The translations under genes and the position numbers were made by a program. The notes under the pieces were generated by a model. It was not told the DNA's origin, did no database searches, and saw only the letters and a list, made by a program, of their open reading frames with translations. Shown here in pieces: positions 8,393 to 17,523 of a DNA stretch of 48,428 nucleotides (positions are counted from its first letter, which is position 1; every line of letters starts with the position of its first letter). Origin of the DNA: Alphaproteobacteria bacterium (GTDB lineage: Bacteria > Pseudomonadota > Alphaproteobacteria > GCA-2731375); assembly GCA_021776235.1 (NCBI GenBank), contig JAJFGG010000003.1, forward strand, positions 1 through 48,428. Reading direction: 5' to 3'.

Positions 8393-9334
8393 ATGGGTAA
8401 ACAACCCACGCCATCAGACCGTCCCGAATTTGCTGTTCTCAACGGCGTTGTCGTGCCATTTGCCGAGGCGCGGATTTCCATTATGGCGCCTGGATTGACG
8501 TTCGCGGCGACCGTCTTTGAAGGCATGCGCGCCTATTGGAACCCGGACCACGAACAGCTTTATATCCTGCATCTGCACGATCATCTGGAACGCCTGCAGT
8601 TTTCCATGCGGGTCATCGAACTGGACAACCCGCCGACAACTGAAGAACTGACCGGCCAGGTCATCGCCGGGCTGCGCGCCAATAATTTCCGGGAAGATTG
8701 TTACATCCGGGTCCAGACCTATGTTGACGACTGGGGCGAGATGATCGCCACCGGACCCGTCGGCAGCTCTATCATCTGCCGACGCCGGCCACGGGTTGAG
8801 GCCTTTGCCACAGGCAAGCATTTCGCGGTCAGCAGTTGGCGGCGCAATGCCGATGACGCCTCGCCACCACGGATCAAGGCGACGGCGAATTATCTCAACA
8901 GTCGCCTGGCGGGTTTGGAGGCGAAACGGATTGGCGCCGACGGCGGGATCATCCTGAACCGCGACGGCACCGTCAGCGAAGGGCCCGGGGGCTGTTTGTT
9001 TATCGTGCGCGAGGGCCGTCTGATCACCCCGCCTGTTACCGCCGGCATACTGGAGAGCATAACCCGGCGTACCCTGCTGCGCCTGGCGGCCGATATGGCG
9101 CAACCGGCGGTGGAGCGGGACGTGGGACGCACCGAGTTGTATCTGGCCGAGGAATGCTTCTATTGCGGCACCGGTCAGGAAATCGTGCCGATCCTGTCGG
9201 TTGATGGCAAGGCAGTGGGAACCGGCGCGCCCGGACCCCTGACGCGGCGCCTGCAGGAACGCTACGACAGTATCGTCCGCTGCCGTGAGCAGACATATCA
9301 AACCTGGCTTACGCCGGTTTTTGAAGCAACCTGA
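8393..9334 (+). CDS. Class IV (branched-chain/D-amino acid type) aminotransferase
   Basis: PLP-dependent transaminase of fold type IV, 313 residues. The N-terminal domain has the family pattern (LTFAATVFEGMRAYW, then HLHDHLERLQFSM). The Schiff-base lysine is Lys162 in RIKATANYLNSRL, and the cofactor-contacting glutamate is Glu196 in GTVSEGPGG. The C-terminal LTRRLQERYDSIVR is typical of the BCAT/DAAT group. It would transfer an amino group between an amino acid and a 2-oxoacid in the cytoplasm; substrate and stereochemistry cannot be told. It is the first gene of an operon with hyuB-like, hyuA-like and ThDP-enzyme genes, spaced 15 bases from the next. A catabolic rather than biosynthetic role is therefore likely. 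Confidence 0.88.
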   Translation: MGKQPTPSDRPEFAVLNGVVVPFAEARISIMAPGLTFAATVFEGMRAYWNPDHEQLYILHLHDHLERLQFSMRVIELDNPPTTEELTGQVIAGLRANNFREDCYIRVQTYVDDWGEMIATGPVGSSIICRRRPRVEAFATGKHFAVSSWRRNADDASPPRIKATANYLNSRLAGLEAKRIGADGGIILNRDGTVSEGPGGCLFIVREGRLITPPVTAGILESITRRTLLRLAADMAQPAVERDVGRTELYLAEECFYCGTGQEIVPILSVDGKAVGTGAPGPLTRRLQERYDSIVRCREQTYQTWLTPVFEAT

Positions 9335-9349
9335 ATTGAGACATTACAG

Positions 9350-10987
9350 ATGAGCGAAATAGAGCTGAACGCCGTCAGACTGGGGCTCATTTGGCGCCGT
9401 CTTGACGGCATTGTCGATCAGGTGGCGGAGACTTTTCTGCGGGCCGCGTTTTCCGTCGTCGTGCGGGACAATTACGACATGGCCTTCAGCCTGTTTGACG
9501 CCCAGGGCCGGCAATTGACCCAGTCAAAGCGTTCGATACCTAGTTTCCTGGGCACCTTGCCCCGCACCCTTGCTGCTGTTCTGGAGCGTTTCCCACGCTC
9601 TCAACTGGCACCTGGCGACGTCATCATCTCGAACAATGCCTGGATCGGCACCGGTCACTTGAATGATATTTCCATGGTGCATCCGATTTTTCGCGGCGAC
9701 CGGTTGGTCGCCTTCGCCGCCAGCACGGCCCATACGGTCGATATCGGCGGCGCGCCTTCGCCCAGCGCCAGGGATTGTTTTGAAGAAGGGTTGTGCATTC
9801 CCATCTGCAAAATCGTGGTGGCAGGTGAAGACAATGCGACGGTAATGGACTTTCTGACCGAAAATTTGCGGCAACCAGGAGAAACCCTGGGCGATATCCG
9901 CGCGCAGTTCGCCGCTTATCGTGATTGCAACGCCAAGCTTATGGCCCTGATGGATGAAGAGAGCCTGCATGATCTATCGCCGGTGGCTGATGAAATCATC
10001 GCACGATCGGAACAAAGCATGCGGTCCGCCATTGCGGCCCTGCCCGATGGTGAATATGGCGACGGCTTTGATGTTGACGGTGTGGATTATCCGCTGCGCA
10101 TCGAATGCATGGTCAGCATCGACGGCGACCAGCTGACCGTTGATTTTGCCGGCACATCCGGCCAGGTGCCCTGGCCCATCAACAGTGTTTTGAACTACAC
10201 CCAGGCTTATGCGCGTTATGCCGTGAAGTGTTTGGTTGATCCTGATGCGCCCAACAATGCCGGCTCGTTGGCGCCGGTCCATATTACGGCGCCCGAAGGC
10301 TGCTTGCTGAACGCGGTGCCGCCCGCACCGGTCTGGGGCCGCCATCTGTCCGGCCATTATGTGCCGCCGGCGATTTTCGGTGCTTTAGCGCCCATCATGC
10401 AAAATAATATTGTCGCCGAATCCGGTTCGCCCCTGTGGAATGTCTATTTTTCCGGCCGCCATGACGATGATCGCGGAAATTTCGTAAAAATGTTCTTCAT
10501 GAATGGCGGCCACGGCGCCCGTGCCAACGGAGACGGACCAGGTTGTTTGAGCTTTCCCAGCAACGTCTCCAACCAACCCATTGAGGCCTTTGAACATCAG
10601 GTGCCCATGCTGGTGCGGGAAAAATGCTTCATCGCCGATTCCGGCGGGGCAGGCAGATTTCGGGGCGGCAATGCCCAGCGCCTGGTCTTCGAAGCCCGCG
10701 CCAACAATCCCATAACGATGACCATCCGCCATGAACGCATTCATTACCCGCCGCGCGGTTTGCTGGGCGGCAAACCGGGCCGGGCCGGGATCGATCAGGT
10801 CAACGGTCAGACCATCGCGGCAAAATCCCGAACCGAACTAAACAAGGGCGACCGGGTGGTCTTCGAGACACCGGGCGGCGGCGGTTTGTTTGCGCCCTCG
10901 GAACGCGATGGTGCGTCAATCAGACAGGATCTCGAAAATGGCCTGACGACCCCCGCGGCCAGCCGGAAGTCTTATGGGCATGAATGA
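9350..10987 (+). CDS. hyuB: Hydantoinase B/oxoprolinase family protein (HyuB)
   Basis: Beta-type subunit of the hydantoinase/5-oxoprolinase/acetone-carboxylase-related family, 545 residues, close to the usual size. It begins with the typical RLGLIWRRLDGIVDQVAETF and RDNYDMAFSLFDAQGRQL, then has GTGHLNDISMVHPIF (about residues 100-115) and the C-terminal GGxGG region (ADSGGAGRFRGGNAQRLV). With HyuA it would hydrolyse or carboxylate a cyclic amide or ketone at the cost of ATP. The gene order is B then A, with a 14-base overlap into the hyuA-like gene. Which family reaction is performed is not deducible from sequence alone. Confidence 0.9.
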   Translation: MSEIELNAVRLGLIWRRLDGIVDQVAETFLRAAFSVVVRDNYDMAFSLFDAQGRQLTQSKRSIPSFLGTLPRTLAAVLERFPRSQLAPGDVIISNNAWIGTGHLNDISMVHPIFRGDRLVAFAASTAHTVDIGGAPSPSARDCFEEGLCIPICKIVVAGEDNATVMDFLTENLRQPGETLGDIRAQFAAYRDCNAKLMALMDEESLHDLSPVADEIIARSEQSMRSAIAALPDGEYGDGFDVDGVDYPLRIECMVSIDGDQLTVDFAGTSGQVPWPINSVLNYTQAYARYAVKCLVDPDAPNNAGSLAPVHITAPEGCLLNAVPPAPVWGRHLSGHYVPPAIFGALAPIMQNNIVAESGSPLWNVYFSGRHDDDRGNFVKMFFMNGGHGARANGDGPGCLSFPSNVSNQPIEAFEHQVPMLVREKCFIADSGGAGRFRGGNAQRLVFEARANNPITMTIRHERIHYPPRGLLGGKPGRAGIDQVNGQTIAAKSRTELNKGDRVVFETPGGGGLFAPSERDGASIRQDLENGLTTPAASRKSYGHE

Positions 10988-13076
10988 CGCGGTGAAGGCG
11001 GACTGGCGGGTTGGCGTCGATATCGGCGGGACTTTTACGGATGTTGTGCTGTGGCGCGAGGGCGCGGACAATCTTGTGCAGATCAAATTGCTGACGACCC
11101 CCGCTGACCCATCCCGCGCCGTCCTGGACGGTATTGGCCAGGCCTTGGACCAGGTTGGTATCGCAGCCCAGGAACTCACGTCAGTTGTGCATGGCACCAC
11201 CCTTGTTGCCAACGCACTGATTGAACGAAAAGGTGTTGCCACGGGACTTATCACGACGCGCGGCTTCCGCGACGTGCTGGAGATTGGGCGGGAGTGGCGC
11301 TATGACCTGTTCAATCTTGATATTGTGATGCCAACGCCCCTGGTGCCGCGGCGCCGGCGTCTGGAGATTGACGAGCGCATTGATGCGGCGGGCCTGGTGG
11401 AAACGCCTCTCAACCTGGATCAAATGCCCGGGTTGGTCGAAGACTTCCGCGCCATGGGTGTGCGGTCGGTAGCGGTTTGTCTTTTGCATGCATACTTGAA
11501 CCCTGGCCACGAACAAGCGCTTGGCGCCATGCTGGCAAAGACGATGCCGGATGTCGCGGTATCGTTGTCATCAGATGTCAGCGCCGAAATGGGCGAGTAC
11601 GAGCGCACCTCGACGGCGGTGGCCAATGCCTATGTACACCCCATATTTCGCGACTATTTGGAACGCCTGGTTGCGGCCTTGCGGGAACTGGGATACCAGC
11701 ACGAGCTGCTTCTGGTGCTCTCCGACGGCCGTTCCATTGCGGCGGACGTCGCGGTGAAATATCCCATCCGCCTGGTGCAGTCGGGGCCCGCCGCGGGCGC
11801 CGAGGCGGCGCGCCTGTTTGGTGAGCTGGCCCGGCAGCGGGATATTCTGTGCTTCGACATGGGTGGCACCACGGCCAAGGCTTGCCTTATTCACGACGGT
11901 GAACCAGAGCGAACGGTGAATTTTGAAGTGGCGCGCGAGACCAGGTTTGCCGAAGGCAGCGGACTGCCCTTGCTTATTCCCGCCATCGATATGATTGAAA
12001 TCGGTGCCGGTGGCGGCTCCATTGCGCGGGTCGACCAGCGCGGCCTCTTACAAGTTGGCCCCGATAGTGCCGGCGCTGACCCGGGGCCCGCCTGTTATGG
12101 CCGGGGCAATCAGTTCCCTACCGTGACCGATTGTGATTTGTTGCTGGGCTATCTTGATGAAAATTCTTTTCTGGGCGGCAAGATGAAACTAGATCGTGAT
12201 GCCGCCGCCCTGGCCGTACGGGTACATCTGGCCGACCCCTTGGGTATCAAACCGATCGAGGCGGCCTGGGGCGTCCATGAAACCGTCACCGCCAACATGG
12301 CCCAGGCCGCCACCATTCATGCCATTGAACGTGGCCTGGACGCGACCCGCTTTGCTATGCTGCCCATCGGCGGGGCCGGGCCGGTGCATGCCTGCAGCAT
12401 GGCCCAGAAGATGAGCATCACGCGGCTGATTTGCCCCGCTGGCGCCGGGGTCGCATCGGCCATCGGCATGCTGGCTGCCGCCAAGTCATTTGAGATCGGC
12501 CGGGCGGCTCCCAGCGAGCTGTCGCTTTTGGATTTTACCAAGGCTGTCGAATTGTTGAATGATATGACCACGGAAGCGGCGTCCCTGGTTGCCAGTGCCG
12601 GCGCCGAGGACGACCAGGTGACGCGGCGCTTCAGCGCGATGATGCGCTATCTCGGCCAGGGTTACGAGATTGAAGTCCCGGTAACTTTGGAAATGCTGGA
12701 GCACCACGACCGCGATGGGTTGTTGGCGAGCTTCTCTGAATGCTACCGCGATCGCTATGGCCGCAGCGAGGATATGCCGGCGGAACTGCTGTCATGGCGC
12801 CTGGCGGTCACCGGGCAGCGGTCGACTTTGGGGGATAGCCTGGGGCAGCGCGCGGCGGCGGGTGAGGCAGCGCCTGTCAGTAGAACCGGTCGGCCGGTTT
12901 GGTTTGGCGAAAGCTTTGTTGAAACACCCGTATTCAAACGTTCGGATTTCGGCACGGGCAGCACCATTCATGGCCCGGCCATTATCGAGGAGAACGAATC
13001 CACGCTGGTCCTGCCCGCCGGCTTTGAACTCAGCGTCGATGGGGCACTGAATTTGATCCTGGACGCGACGTCATGA
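10974..13076 (+). CDS. hyuA: Hydantoinase A/oxoprolinase family protein (HyuA)
   Basis: ATP-dependent alpha subunit paired with HyuB, 700 residues, full length. The actin-like ATPase phosphate loop is at residues 14-24 (GVDIGGTFTDV) and a second one near 300 (DMGGTTAKACLI). The hydantoinase-specific VHGTTLVANALIERKG and the EIGAGGGSIARVD segments are present. The start at 10974 lies inside hyuB; a second ATG two codons later is equally possible. The stop overlaps the next start (ATGA), so translation of HyuB, HyuA and the ThDP enzyme is probably coupled. Expected substrates in the family include hydantoins, 5-oxoproline, N-methylhydantoin and acetophenone-type ketones. Confidence 0.92.
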   Translation: MGMNDAVKADWRVGVDIGGTFTDVVLWREGADNLVQIKLLTTPADPSRAVLDGIGQALDQVGIAAQELTSVVHGTTLVANALIERKGVATGLITTRGFRDVLEIGREWRYDLFNLDIVMPTPLVPRRRRLEIDERIDAAGLVETPLNLDQMPGLVEDFRAMGVRSVAVCLLHAYLNPGHEQALGAMLAKTMPDVAVSLSSDVSAEMGEYERTSTAVANAYVHPIFRDYLERLVAALRELGYQHELLLVLSDGRSIAADVAVKYPIRLVQSGPAAGAEAARLFGELARQRDILCFDMGGTTAKACLIHDGEPERTVNFEVARETRFAEGSGLPLLIPAIDMIEIGAGGGSIARVDQRGLLQVGPDSAGADPGPACYGRGNQFPTVTDCDLLLGYLDENSFLGGKMKLDRDAAALAVRVHLADPLGIKPIEAAWGVHETVTANMAQAATIHAIERGLDATRFAMLPIGGAGPVHACSMAQKMSITRLICPAGAGVASAIGMLAAAKSFEIGRAAPSELSLLDFTKAVELLNDMTTEAASLVASAGAEDDQVTRRFSAMMRYLGQGYEIEVPVTLEMLEHHDRDGLLASFSECYRDRYGRSEDMPAELLSWRLAVTGQRSTLGDSLGQRAAAGEAAPVSRTGRPVWFGESFVETPVFKRSDFGTGSTIHGPAIIEENESTLVLPAGFELSVDGALNLILDATS

Positions 13077-14668
13077 ACGGGCCGACAACCAACTTCCTCG
13101 ATTGGTTCGCCGGGCGTTTGCGCCGGGCCGGCTTGAGACATGCATTCGGCGTGCCGGGCGGCGGCACCAGTCTTGATCTGATCGCGGCATTGCGCGGGCA
13201 GTCGGTCGATACGGTGATCACGGCCCGGGAAGACGCCGCCGTCATGATGGCTGGTGTCAGCGGTGTTCTTGCCGGGGGACCGGGCCTGGCCTTCACCACC
13301 AAGGGACCCGGGCTGGCCAATGCAACAAATGGCCTGGCCTCCGCCGCCCTTGACCGAATGCCGGCGCTGTTGATCAGCGAGACTTTCGAAAGGACCGAGT
13401 TGGAGTTCCTCTCGCACCAGGTTTTCTCGCAGACGGAACTGGTCGCGCCATTGTTGCGGCAGGGGCAGAGCGAGGTATTGCCGGCGGAACAGAGCGCCGT
13501 CGAGGGCTGGCTCAATCGAGACAGCATGGCGCCGGCGGTGATGTTTCCCTCGGCGGCGGATTTCAGGCAACTGGTGCCCGAAAACCCGCACCCGGTGCCA
13601 GGGCCCGCACCGGAGACGCCAAATATCGACCGCGCCATGGCATTGCTACAGGCCAGCCGGCGGCCGGTCGTCGTCGTGGGTTTGGAGGCGGCGCATCCGG
13701 CGGTTACATCCGACCTGCGGGATTTCGCCGGCCGCCTGGGCGCCCCGGTTCTATGCACCTATATGGCCAAGGGCTGCATTGCCGATGATGATCCCCATTA
13801 TGCCGGCATCTTTACCGGCGGCGCCATTGAGCAGGGCAACATGGAAGCGGCGGACCTGATAATTCTGGTTGGTCTGGATCCGGTGGAATTGATCCGCAAA
13901 CCCTGGACCTATAAGGCGCCTGTCCTTGATCTGGCCGCGCGGGTCTACGCGCCGCACTATCTGGTGCCGGCCGGCCGTGTTATCGCGCCATTGCCCCTGA
14001 CCTTGAACGCGCTGGCCGCGGAAATCGGAGGCTGTGAGTGGCGCGGCCCTGAAATCGCTGAACTTCGGCGCGGCTTCTTGCACGGGATGGAAAGCGGCGC
14101 TGGTCCAGGCCTGTCGTCCACCGCCGTGGTCAAAGCGGCCTGCGAGGCCTTCTCAAGTCATCCCAGACTATGCATCGACGCCGGCGCCCATATGTTTTCC
14201 GCCTGCGCCTTTTGGCCCGGCAGGGAACCGCGGGATATCCTGATTTCCAACGGCCTGGCCTCCATGGGCTTCGCCGTGCCGGCGGCCATTGCCGCTGCCT
14301 TGCACGACCCTGACCGCGGAGCCATTGCCATGACCGGCGACGGCGGCTTGCTGATGTGTCTGGGCGAGTTCAAAACCGCCGCGGAAACAAAGGCCAACGT
14401 AACCTTTGTTGTGTTCAATGACGGCCGCCTTTCCTTAATCGACATCAAGCGCGAGGATCGCCAGATGGCCGACCTGGGCCTCACCTGGAAAGCGCCCGAT
14501 TTCGCGGCCGTTGCCAGCGCTTTCGGCATTCGGTCCTGGCAGGTAAACCAGATGGCCGAACTGGCCCCGGCGTTAAACGCGGCGGCCACGGAAACCGGCC
14601 CTCGCCTGGTCGATGTAAGGATCGATGCCGCTCCCTACCGGGAACAACTGCGGGCCCTGCGCGGTTGA
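13073..14668 (+). CDS. Thiamine-diphosphate-dependent enzyme (acetolactate synthase/decarboxylase type)
   Basis: A 531-residue protein with the three-domain layout of the POX/ALS/benzoylformate decarboxylase family. The N-terminal pyrimidine-binding domain starts HAFGVPGGGTSLDLI and has Glu53 (REDAA) where the cofactor-activating glutamate is expected. The central domain spans about 180-330. The C-terminal pyrophosphate domain has the motif GDGG (from 422) to NDG (449-451), 27 residues apart. It lies last in the aminotransferase-HyuB-HyuA operon. By context it probably decarboxylates the 2-oxoacid made by the transaminase, or ligates it to an aldehyde; this is inference. No regulatory small subunit of acetolactate synthase is present, which argues against a biosynthetic role. 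Confidence 0.87.
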   Translation: MNGPTTNFLDWFAGRLRRAGLRHAFGVPGGGTSLDLIAALRGQSVDTVITAREDAAVMMAGVSGVLAGGPGLAFTTKGPGLANATNGLASAALDRMPALLISETFERTELEFLSHQVFSQTELVAPLLRQGQSEVLPAEQSAVEGWLNRDSMAPAVMFPSAADFRQLVPENPHPVPGPAPETPNIDRAMALLQASRRPVVVVGLEAAHPAVTSDLRDFAGRLGAPVLCTYMAKGCIADDDPHYAGIFTGGAIEQGNMEAADLIILVGLDPVELIRKPWTYKAPVLDLAARVYAPHYLVPAGRVIAPLPLTLNALAAEIGGCEWRGPEIAELRRGFLHGMESGAGPGLSSTAVVKAACEAFSSHPRLCIDAGAHMFSACAFWPGREPRDILISNGLASMGFAVPAAIAAALHDPDRGAIAMTGDGGLLMCLGEFKTAAETKANVTFVVFNDGRLSLIDIKREDRQMADLGLTWKAPDFAAVASAFGIRSWQVNQMAELAPALNAAATETGPRLVDVRIDAAPYREQLRALRG

Positions 14669-14719
14669 GCCCATGGCGGACCATTCATAAAGCGATGCAC
14701 CGTTAGTCGCCTTCGGTCC

Positions 14720-16390
14720 CTAGCCCCGATTGGCGGCCTCGCGATGCATCATGTCGGTCGCCAGATGGGCGCTGTCCAGGGCGCCGATCTGCCAGCCGGG
14801 CCAATAACTGAACCAGTCTCCTGCCATGAACACCTTTCTATTGATCGGGTCGGCGTCGGCCATTTGCGTAAACACTTCCGGCTGGGTTTCGAAGGTATCG
14901 TTGGCCCAGCCGCCGGCCTGATAGGGCATCTTGGCCCAGGCGATGGTGACCCCGTTTTCAGCGAAAACCTTCTCGCGGAAGCCAGGATGCAGCTTCTCGC
15001 CGCCGGCCAGCGCGACCTCGATCCGCTCGCTTCGGCTCAGCTTCTGAAACTCGGCGGCATCCGCCGTCCGGTTGTAGGCGCCGGTCAAGACGCCGGTTGG
15101 GCTGTTGAAGCTGTAGGACGGGTACCAGATCTGGTTGATAATGTCCTTGGTCCAACTGATGCCGCCGTAGATTCGATCCTCGTTCTCCCAGAACCGTGAC
15201 CGGCCCTGCCAGCCGACCTTGCAGGCGGGTGTGACGTAGACGCTGGACAGGACCTGCTTGACCGTCGGGTTCAGGAAATTGCCTTCAAGTTGGGCCAGCA
15301 ACGGCGCCGACAAGGTCGCGACTACATAGTCGGCATGACCGCGCTGGCGTTTGCCGGTGACCAACACCTTGTCATCAACCACATCAATCCGGGTAACCGG
15401 TTCGCCCGGTACAACCAGATCGTTGACCGTCTTGCCGCCGGGCACCGACGCGCGCTGGAAGCCCTTGACGATCATGTCCATGCCGTCGACTGGCTGCATC
15501 AGCGTGGCCTGCCAGAAATTCTCGAGATTGTTAAACATCTCGCTATTCCAGAAGTCAGAATTTAGCACGTCGTCGAGGCTGAGGGTGGGCCACGGGCGGC
15601 CCGGTGTCTTTACGTCCCCCGGCTGAACCCGATATCCCGCGCGGGGATAGCCGATGGTGGCGCTGCCGCGATAGACCAGTTCCGCGCCCTCGGCGCTCAA
15701 CTGCCCAAAATGCTGCAGCATGCCGAGGAAGGCATCGACCTCCGAGGGGTCAACCAATTTATCCAGTGCCCCCTGGTTCTGCACCTTCGCCATCATCTCC
15801 GATAAATGGCCGCGTAAATCGTTCTTCAAGCGCCTGAGCTGCACCGGCTTGCCGCCGTTCCAGTCGTCATTCTGCATCAGGTTGGCGGCGTCATGAAACA
15901 GATAGGGCTGTAGCTTCACGCCCAGTTCCCGGCAATAATCGATCAGGCGCTCGTGATGTTGAGGAATGCGGCCGGGCCCCGCATTCAGGTAGTTGTCCGG
16001 ATCCGTCGGCGGCACGTCGCCAACCTGCTCGAACTTCATTGTGGTGGGGGTGTTCCAATCCCACTCGCTGTAGCTGTCGCCCTGGCGCAGGGTCAGACTG
16101 CGGCCACCGACATGGTTGGTCGCCTCCAGGATCTCGACATCGGCGCCGGCGCGGGCCAGGCGCATTCCCGCGCACAGTCCCGCCAGGCCGGCGCCGATCA
16201 CCAGCACCCGCTTGCCCGTCATGCTGCGCGCGGGAAGTGCCTGGGTGGTAGACGGTCCCCGAGCCAGCGCCCGTCCACCGCCCAGCAGACCCATCGCATG
16301 CATCGCGGTGTAGACGGCGCCCGCCCCGCCAATGGCGCCGATGCCACGCAGAAGCTGCCGTCGTGTGATAGTCGGTCGATCGGTGGTCAT
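14720..16390 (-). CDS. Flavin monoamine oxidase family protein, Tat-exported
   Basis: FAD-dependent amine/amino-acid oxidase of 556 residues. The ATG at 16390 is chosen because GGGGA lies 7 bases upstream; an ATG 8 codons earlier is less likely. The N-terminus has a twin-arginine signal (TRRQLL, then GIGAIGGAGAVYTAM), so the folded flavoprotein should be exported to the periplasm. The dinucleotide-binding motif is RVLVIGAGLAGLCAG (61-75) with the acidic end ILEATNHVGGRS. The C-terminal FAD/substrate motif is MAGDWFSYWPGWQIGALDS (about 525-545). It would oxidise a primary or secondary amine to aldehyde, ammonia and peroxide. It is convergent with the ThDP-enzyme operon and follows the methyltransferase gene on the same strand. 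Confidence 0.88.
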   Translation of the reverse strand: MTTDRPTITRRQLLRGIGAIGGAGAVYTAMHAMGLLGGGRALARGPSTTQALPARSMTGKRVLVIGAGLAGLCAGMRLARAGADVEILEATNHVGGRSLTLRQGDSYSEWDWNTPTTMKFEQVGDVPPTDPDNYLNAGPGRIPQHHERLIDYCRELGVKLQPYLFHDAANLMQNDDWNGGKPVQLRRLKNDLRGHLSEMMAKVQNQGALDKLVDPSEVDAFLGMLQHFGQLSAEGAELVYRGSATIGYPRAGYRVQPGDVKTPGRPWPTLSLDDVLNSDFWNSEMFNNLENFWQATLMQPVDGMDMIVKGFQRASVPGGKTVNDLVVPGEPVTRIDVVDDKVLVTGKRQRGHADYVVATLSAPLLAQLEGNFLNPTVKQVLSSVYVTPACKVGWQGRSRFWENEDRIYGGISWTKDIINQIWYPSYSFNSPTGVLTGAYNRTADAAEFQKLSRSERIEVALAGGEKLHPGFREKVFAENGVTIAWAKMPYQAGGWANDTFETQPEVFTQMADADPINRKVFMAGDWFSYWPGWQIGALDSAHLATDMMHREAANRG

Positions 16391-16448
16391 CTTAACGTCC
16401 CCATCTATTGCCAATATCCAGAATTAGTCAAAAAACCAGATCGCATCA

Positions 16449-16489
16449 CAATACTAGCAACCGAGCTCCCAATAGGGGAACTGGTATTG
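16449..16489. repeat. Imperfect inverted repeat between methyltransferase and amine oxidase genes
   Basis: CAATACTAG (16449-16457) pairs with CTGGTATTG (16481-16489) with one wobble, and TCCC (16467-16470) pairs with GGGG (16475-16478) inside. Read on the minus strand it lies after the methyltransferase stop and is followed at some distance by a TTTTTT run (16430 region). It may be a weak terminator or a leader structure of the amine oxidase gene. Confidence 0.35.
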
Positions 16490-16585
16490 CATTCGCCCGT
16501 TCAGCGTTCATTGTATGCCCGGCCGCATGGCTATGGTCATGGCGTATCGGCAAGCGCGCAACTTTTGGTTCGCGGGTGACAGCTG

Positions 16586-17515
16586 TTATTGCCGCTCCCT
16601 GAGTGGCCGGAGAGCCGCGATATGGCCGGGAGAAAGGCCGCAACAGCCGCCGACAATCTGCACCCGCCTTTCAACCCATTCCGTGGCGAAGCGATGGAAC
16701 TCGTCAGGCGGGATCACATCCTCGAACTGCCACAGGGGTGATTTGAAGTAACCGGAATCGGGATAGGCCAGGAGAGGTCCATCGAAAACGCCCGCCAGAA
16801 TATCCAGGGCATCCCCAACTACGTTGGACGGCGTATGCATTATTCCGGCGGCCGCCACGTTGAAACTCTTCAGCATCTGAACAGTCTCCCGAAACGGAAT
16901 TTCTCTTTCCGGCGCAAAACTAAGGACTTGCCCATCCGTGCCACGCCGGGCGGAGAATCCGGCCCACACGGGCAGGCCGGTTTCCGCCGCGGCCCTGAAT
17001 GCAGGGCCCATGCGTTCGGGGTAATACATCATTTCCAAAAGGATAAGGTCACAGCCTTCATCCCGCAAAAACATGGCGAGCTCTCCGAAAGCATCCGCCA
17101 TCTCCGCCTCGGAAGATGCCCGCGCCAGATCCGGCCGTGCCGTGCCGCTGACGACCGGCCCCCTGTGGGACACGGAACCGGCGATCAATACGTCATCCCG
17201 TCCACTTGCTTTCCGCGCGCGCTGCGCCGCGCCAACGGTGGCGCGGTTGATTTCTTCAAACCGGTCGCCGATACCGGCATGGTTGAGCAGCAGCCGCGAG
17301 GAGGCATAGGTATTCGCCGTGATGACGTCCGCCCCCGCCGCGATGTAGTCCCGGTGAATGCCTTCAAGCACATCGGTATATTCCAACGAGGCCGGTCCGC
17401 TCCAGGCTTCCGGGTCCATGGGCACGCCGCGCCGTTCGAGCTCGGTGCCGGTACCGCCATCAAGAATGACAATGCCACCCCGCCGCAGCCGACGCTCCAT
17501 TTTCGCATAAGGCAT
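16586..17515 (-). CDS. Homocysteine S-methyltransferase family protein with altered zinc site
   Basis: A 309-residue single-domain barrel protein of the homocysteine methyltransferase family. The family start ILDGGTGTELERRG (17-30), the ANTYASSR segment and the C-terminal zinc motif IVGGCCGLSPGHI (287-299, cysteines 291 and 292) are clear. The third zinc ligand, normally a cysteine in a G-I/V-N-C motif, is histidine here (GIMHTP, His227). The enzyme would move a methyl group from a donor such as S-methylmethionine or a betaine to a thiol; with the altered site the acceptor may not be homocysteine. The ribosome site CGGAGG is 9 bases upstream but lies inside a perfect hairpin (see separate entry). 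It is transcribed toward the amine oxidase gene. Confidence 0.85.
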   Translation of the reverse strand: MPYAKMERRLRRGGIVILDGGTGTELERRGVPMDPEAWSGPASLEYTDVLEGIHRDYIAAGADVITANTYASSRLLLNHAGIGDRFEEINRATVGAAQRARKASGRDDVLIAGSVSHRGPVVSGTARPDLARASSEAEMADAFGELAMFLRDEGCDLILLEMMYYPERMGPAFRAAAETGLPVWAGFSARRGTDGQVLSFAPEREIPFRETVQMLKSFNVAAAGIMHTPSNVVGDALDILAGVFDGPLLAYPDSGYFKSPLWQFEDVIPPDEFHRFATEWVERRVQIVGGCCGLSPGHIAALRPLRERQ

Positions 17516-17523
17516 TGATCCGG

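Noticed and set aside
8114-8404. Minus-strand frame of 96 codons before the aminotransferase gene
   Set aside because: Its codon use is unlike the neighbours, it overlaps a palindromic repeat, and it has no ribosome site or protein-like pattern.
8393-14668. Branched-chain amino acid biosynthesis (ilvE plus ilvB)
   Set aside because: The ThDP enzyme has no small regulatory subunit beside it, ilvC/ilvD are missing, and the two hydantoinase genes in the middle point to catabolism.
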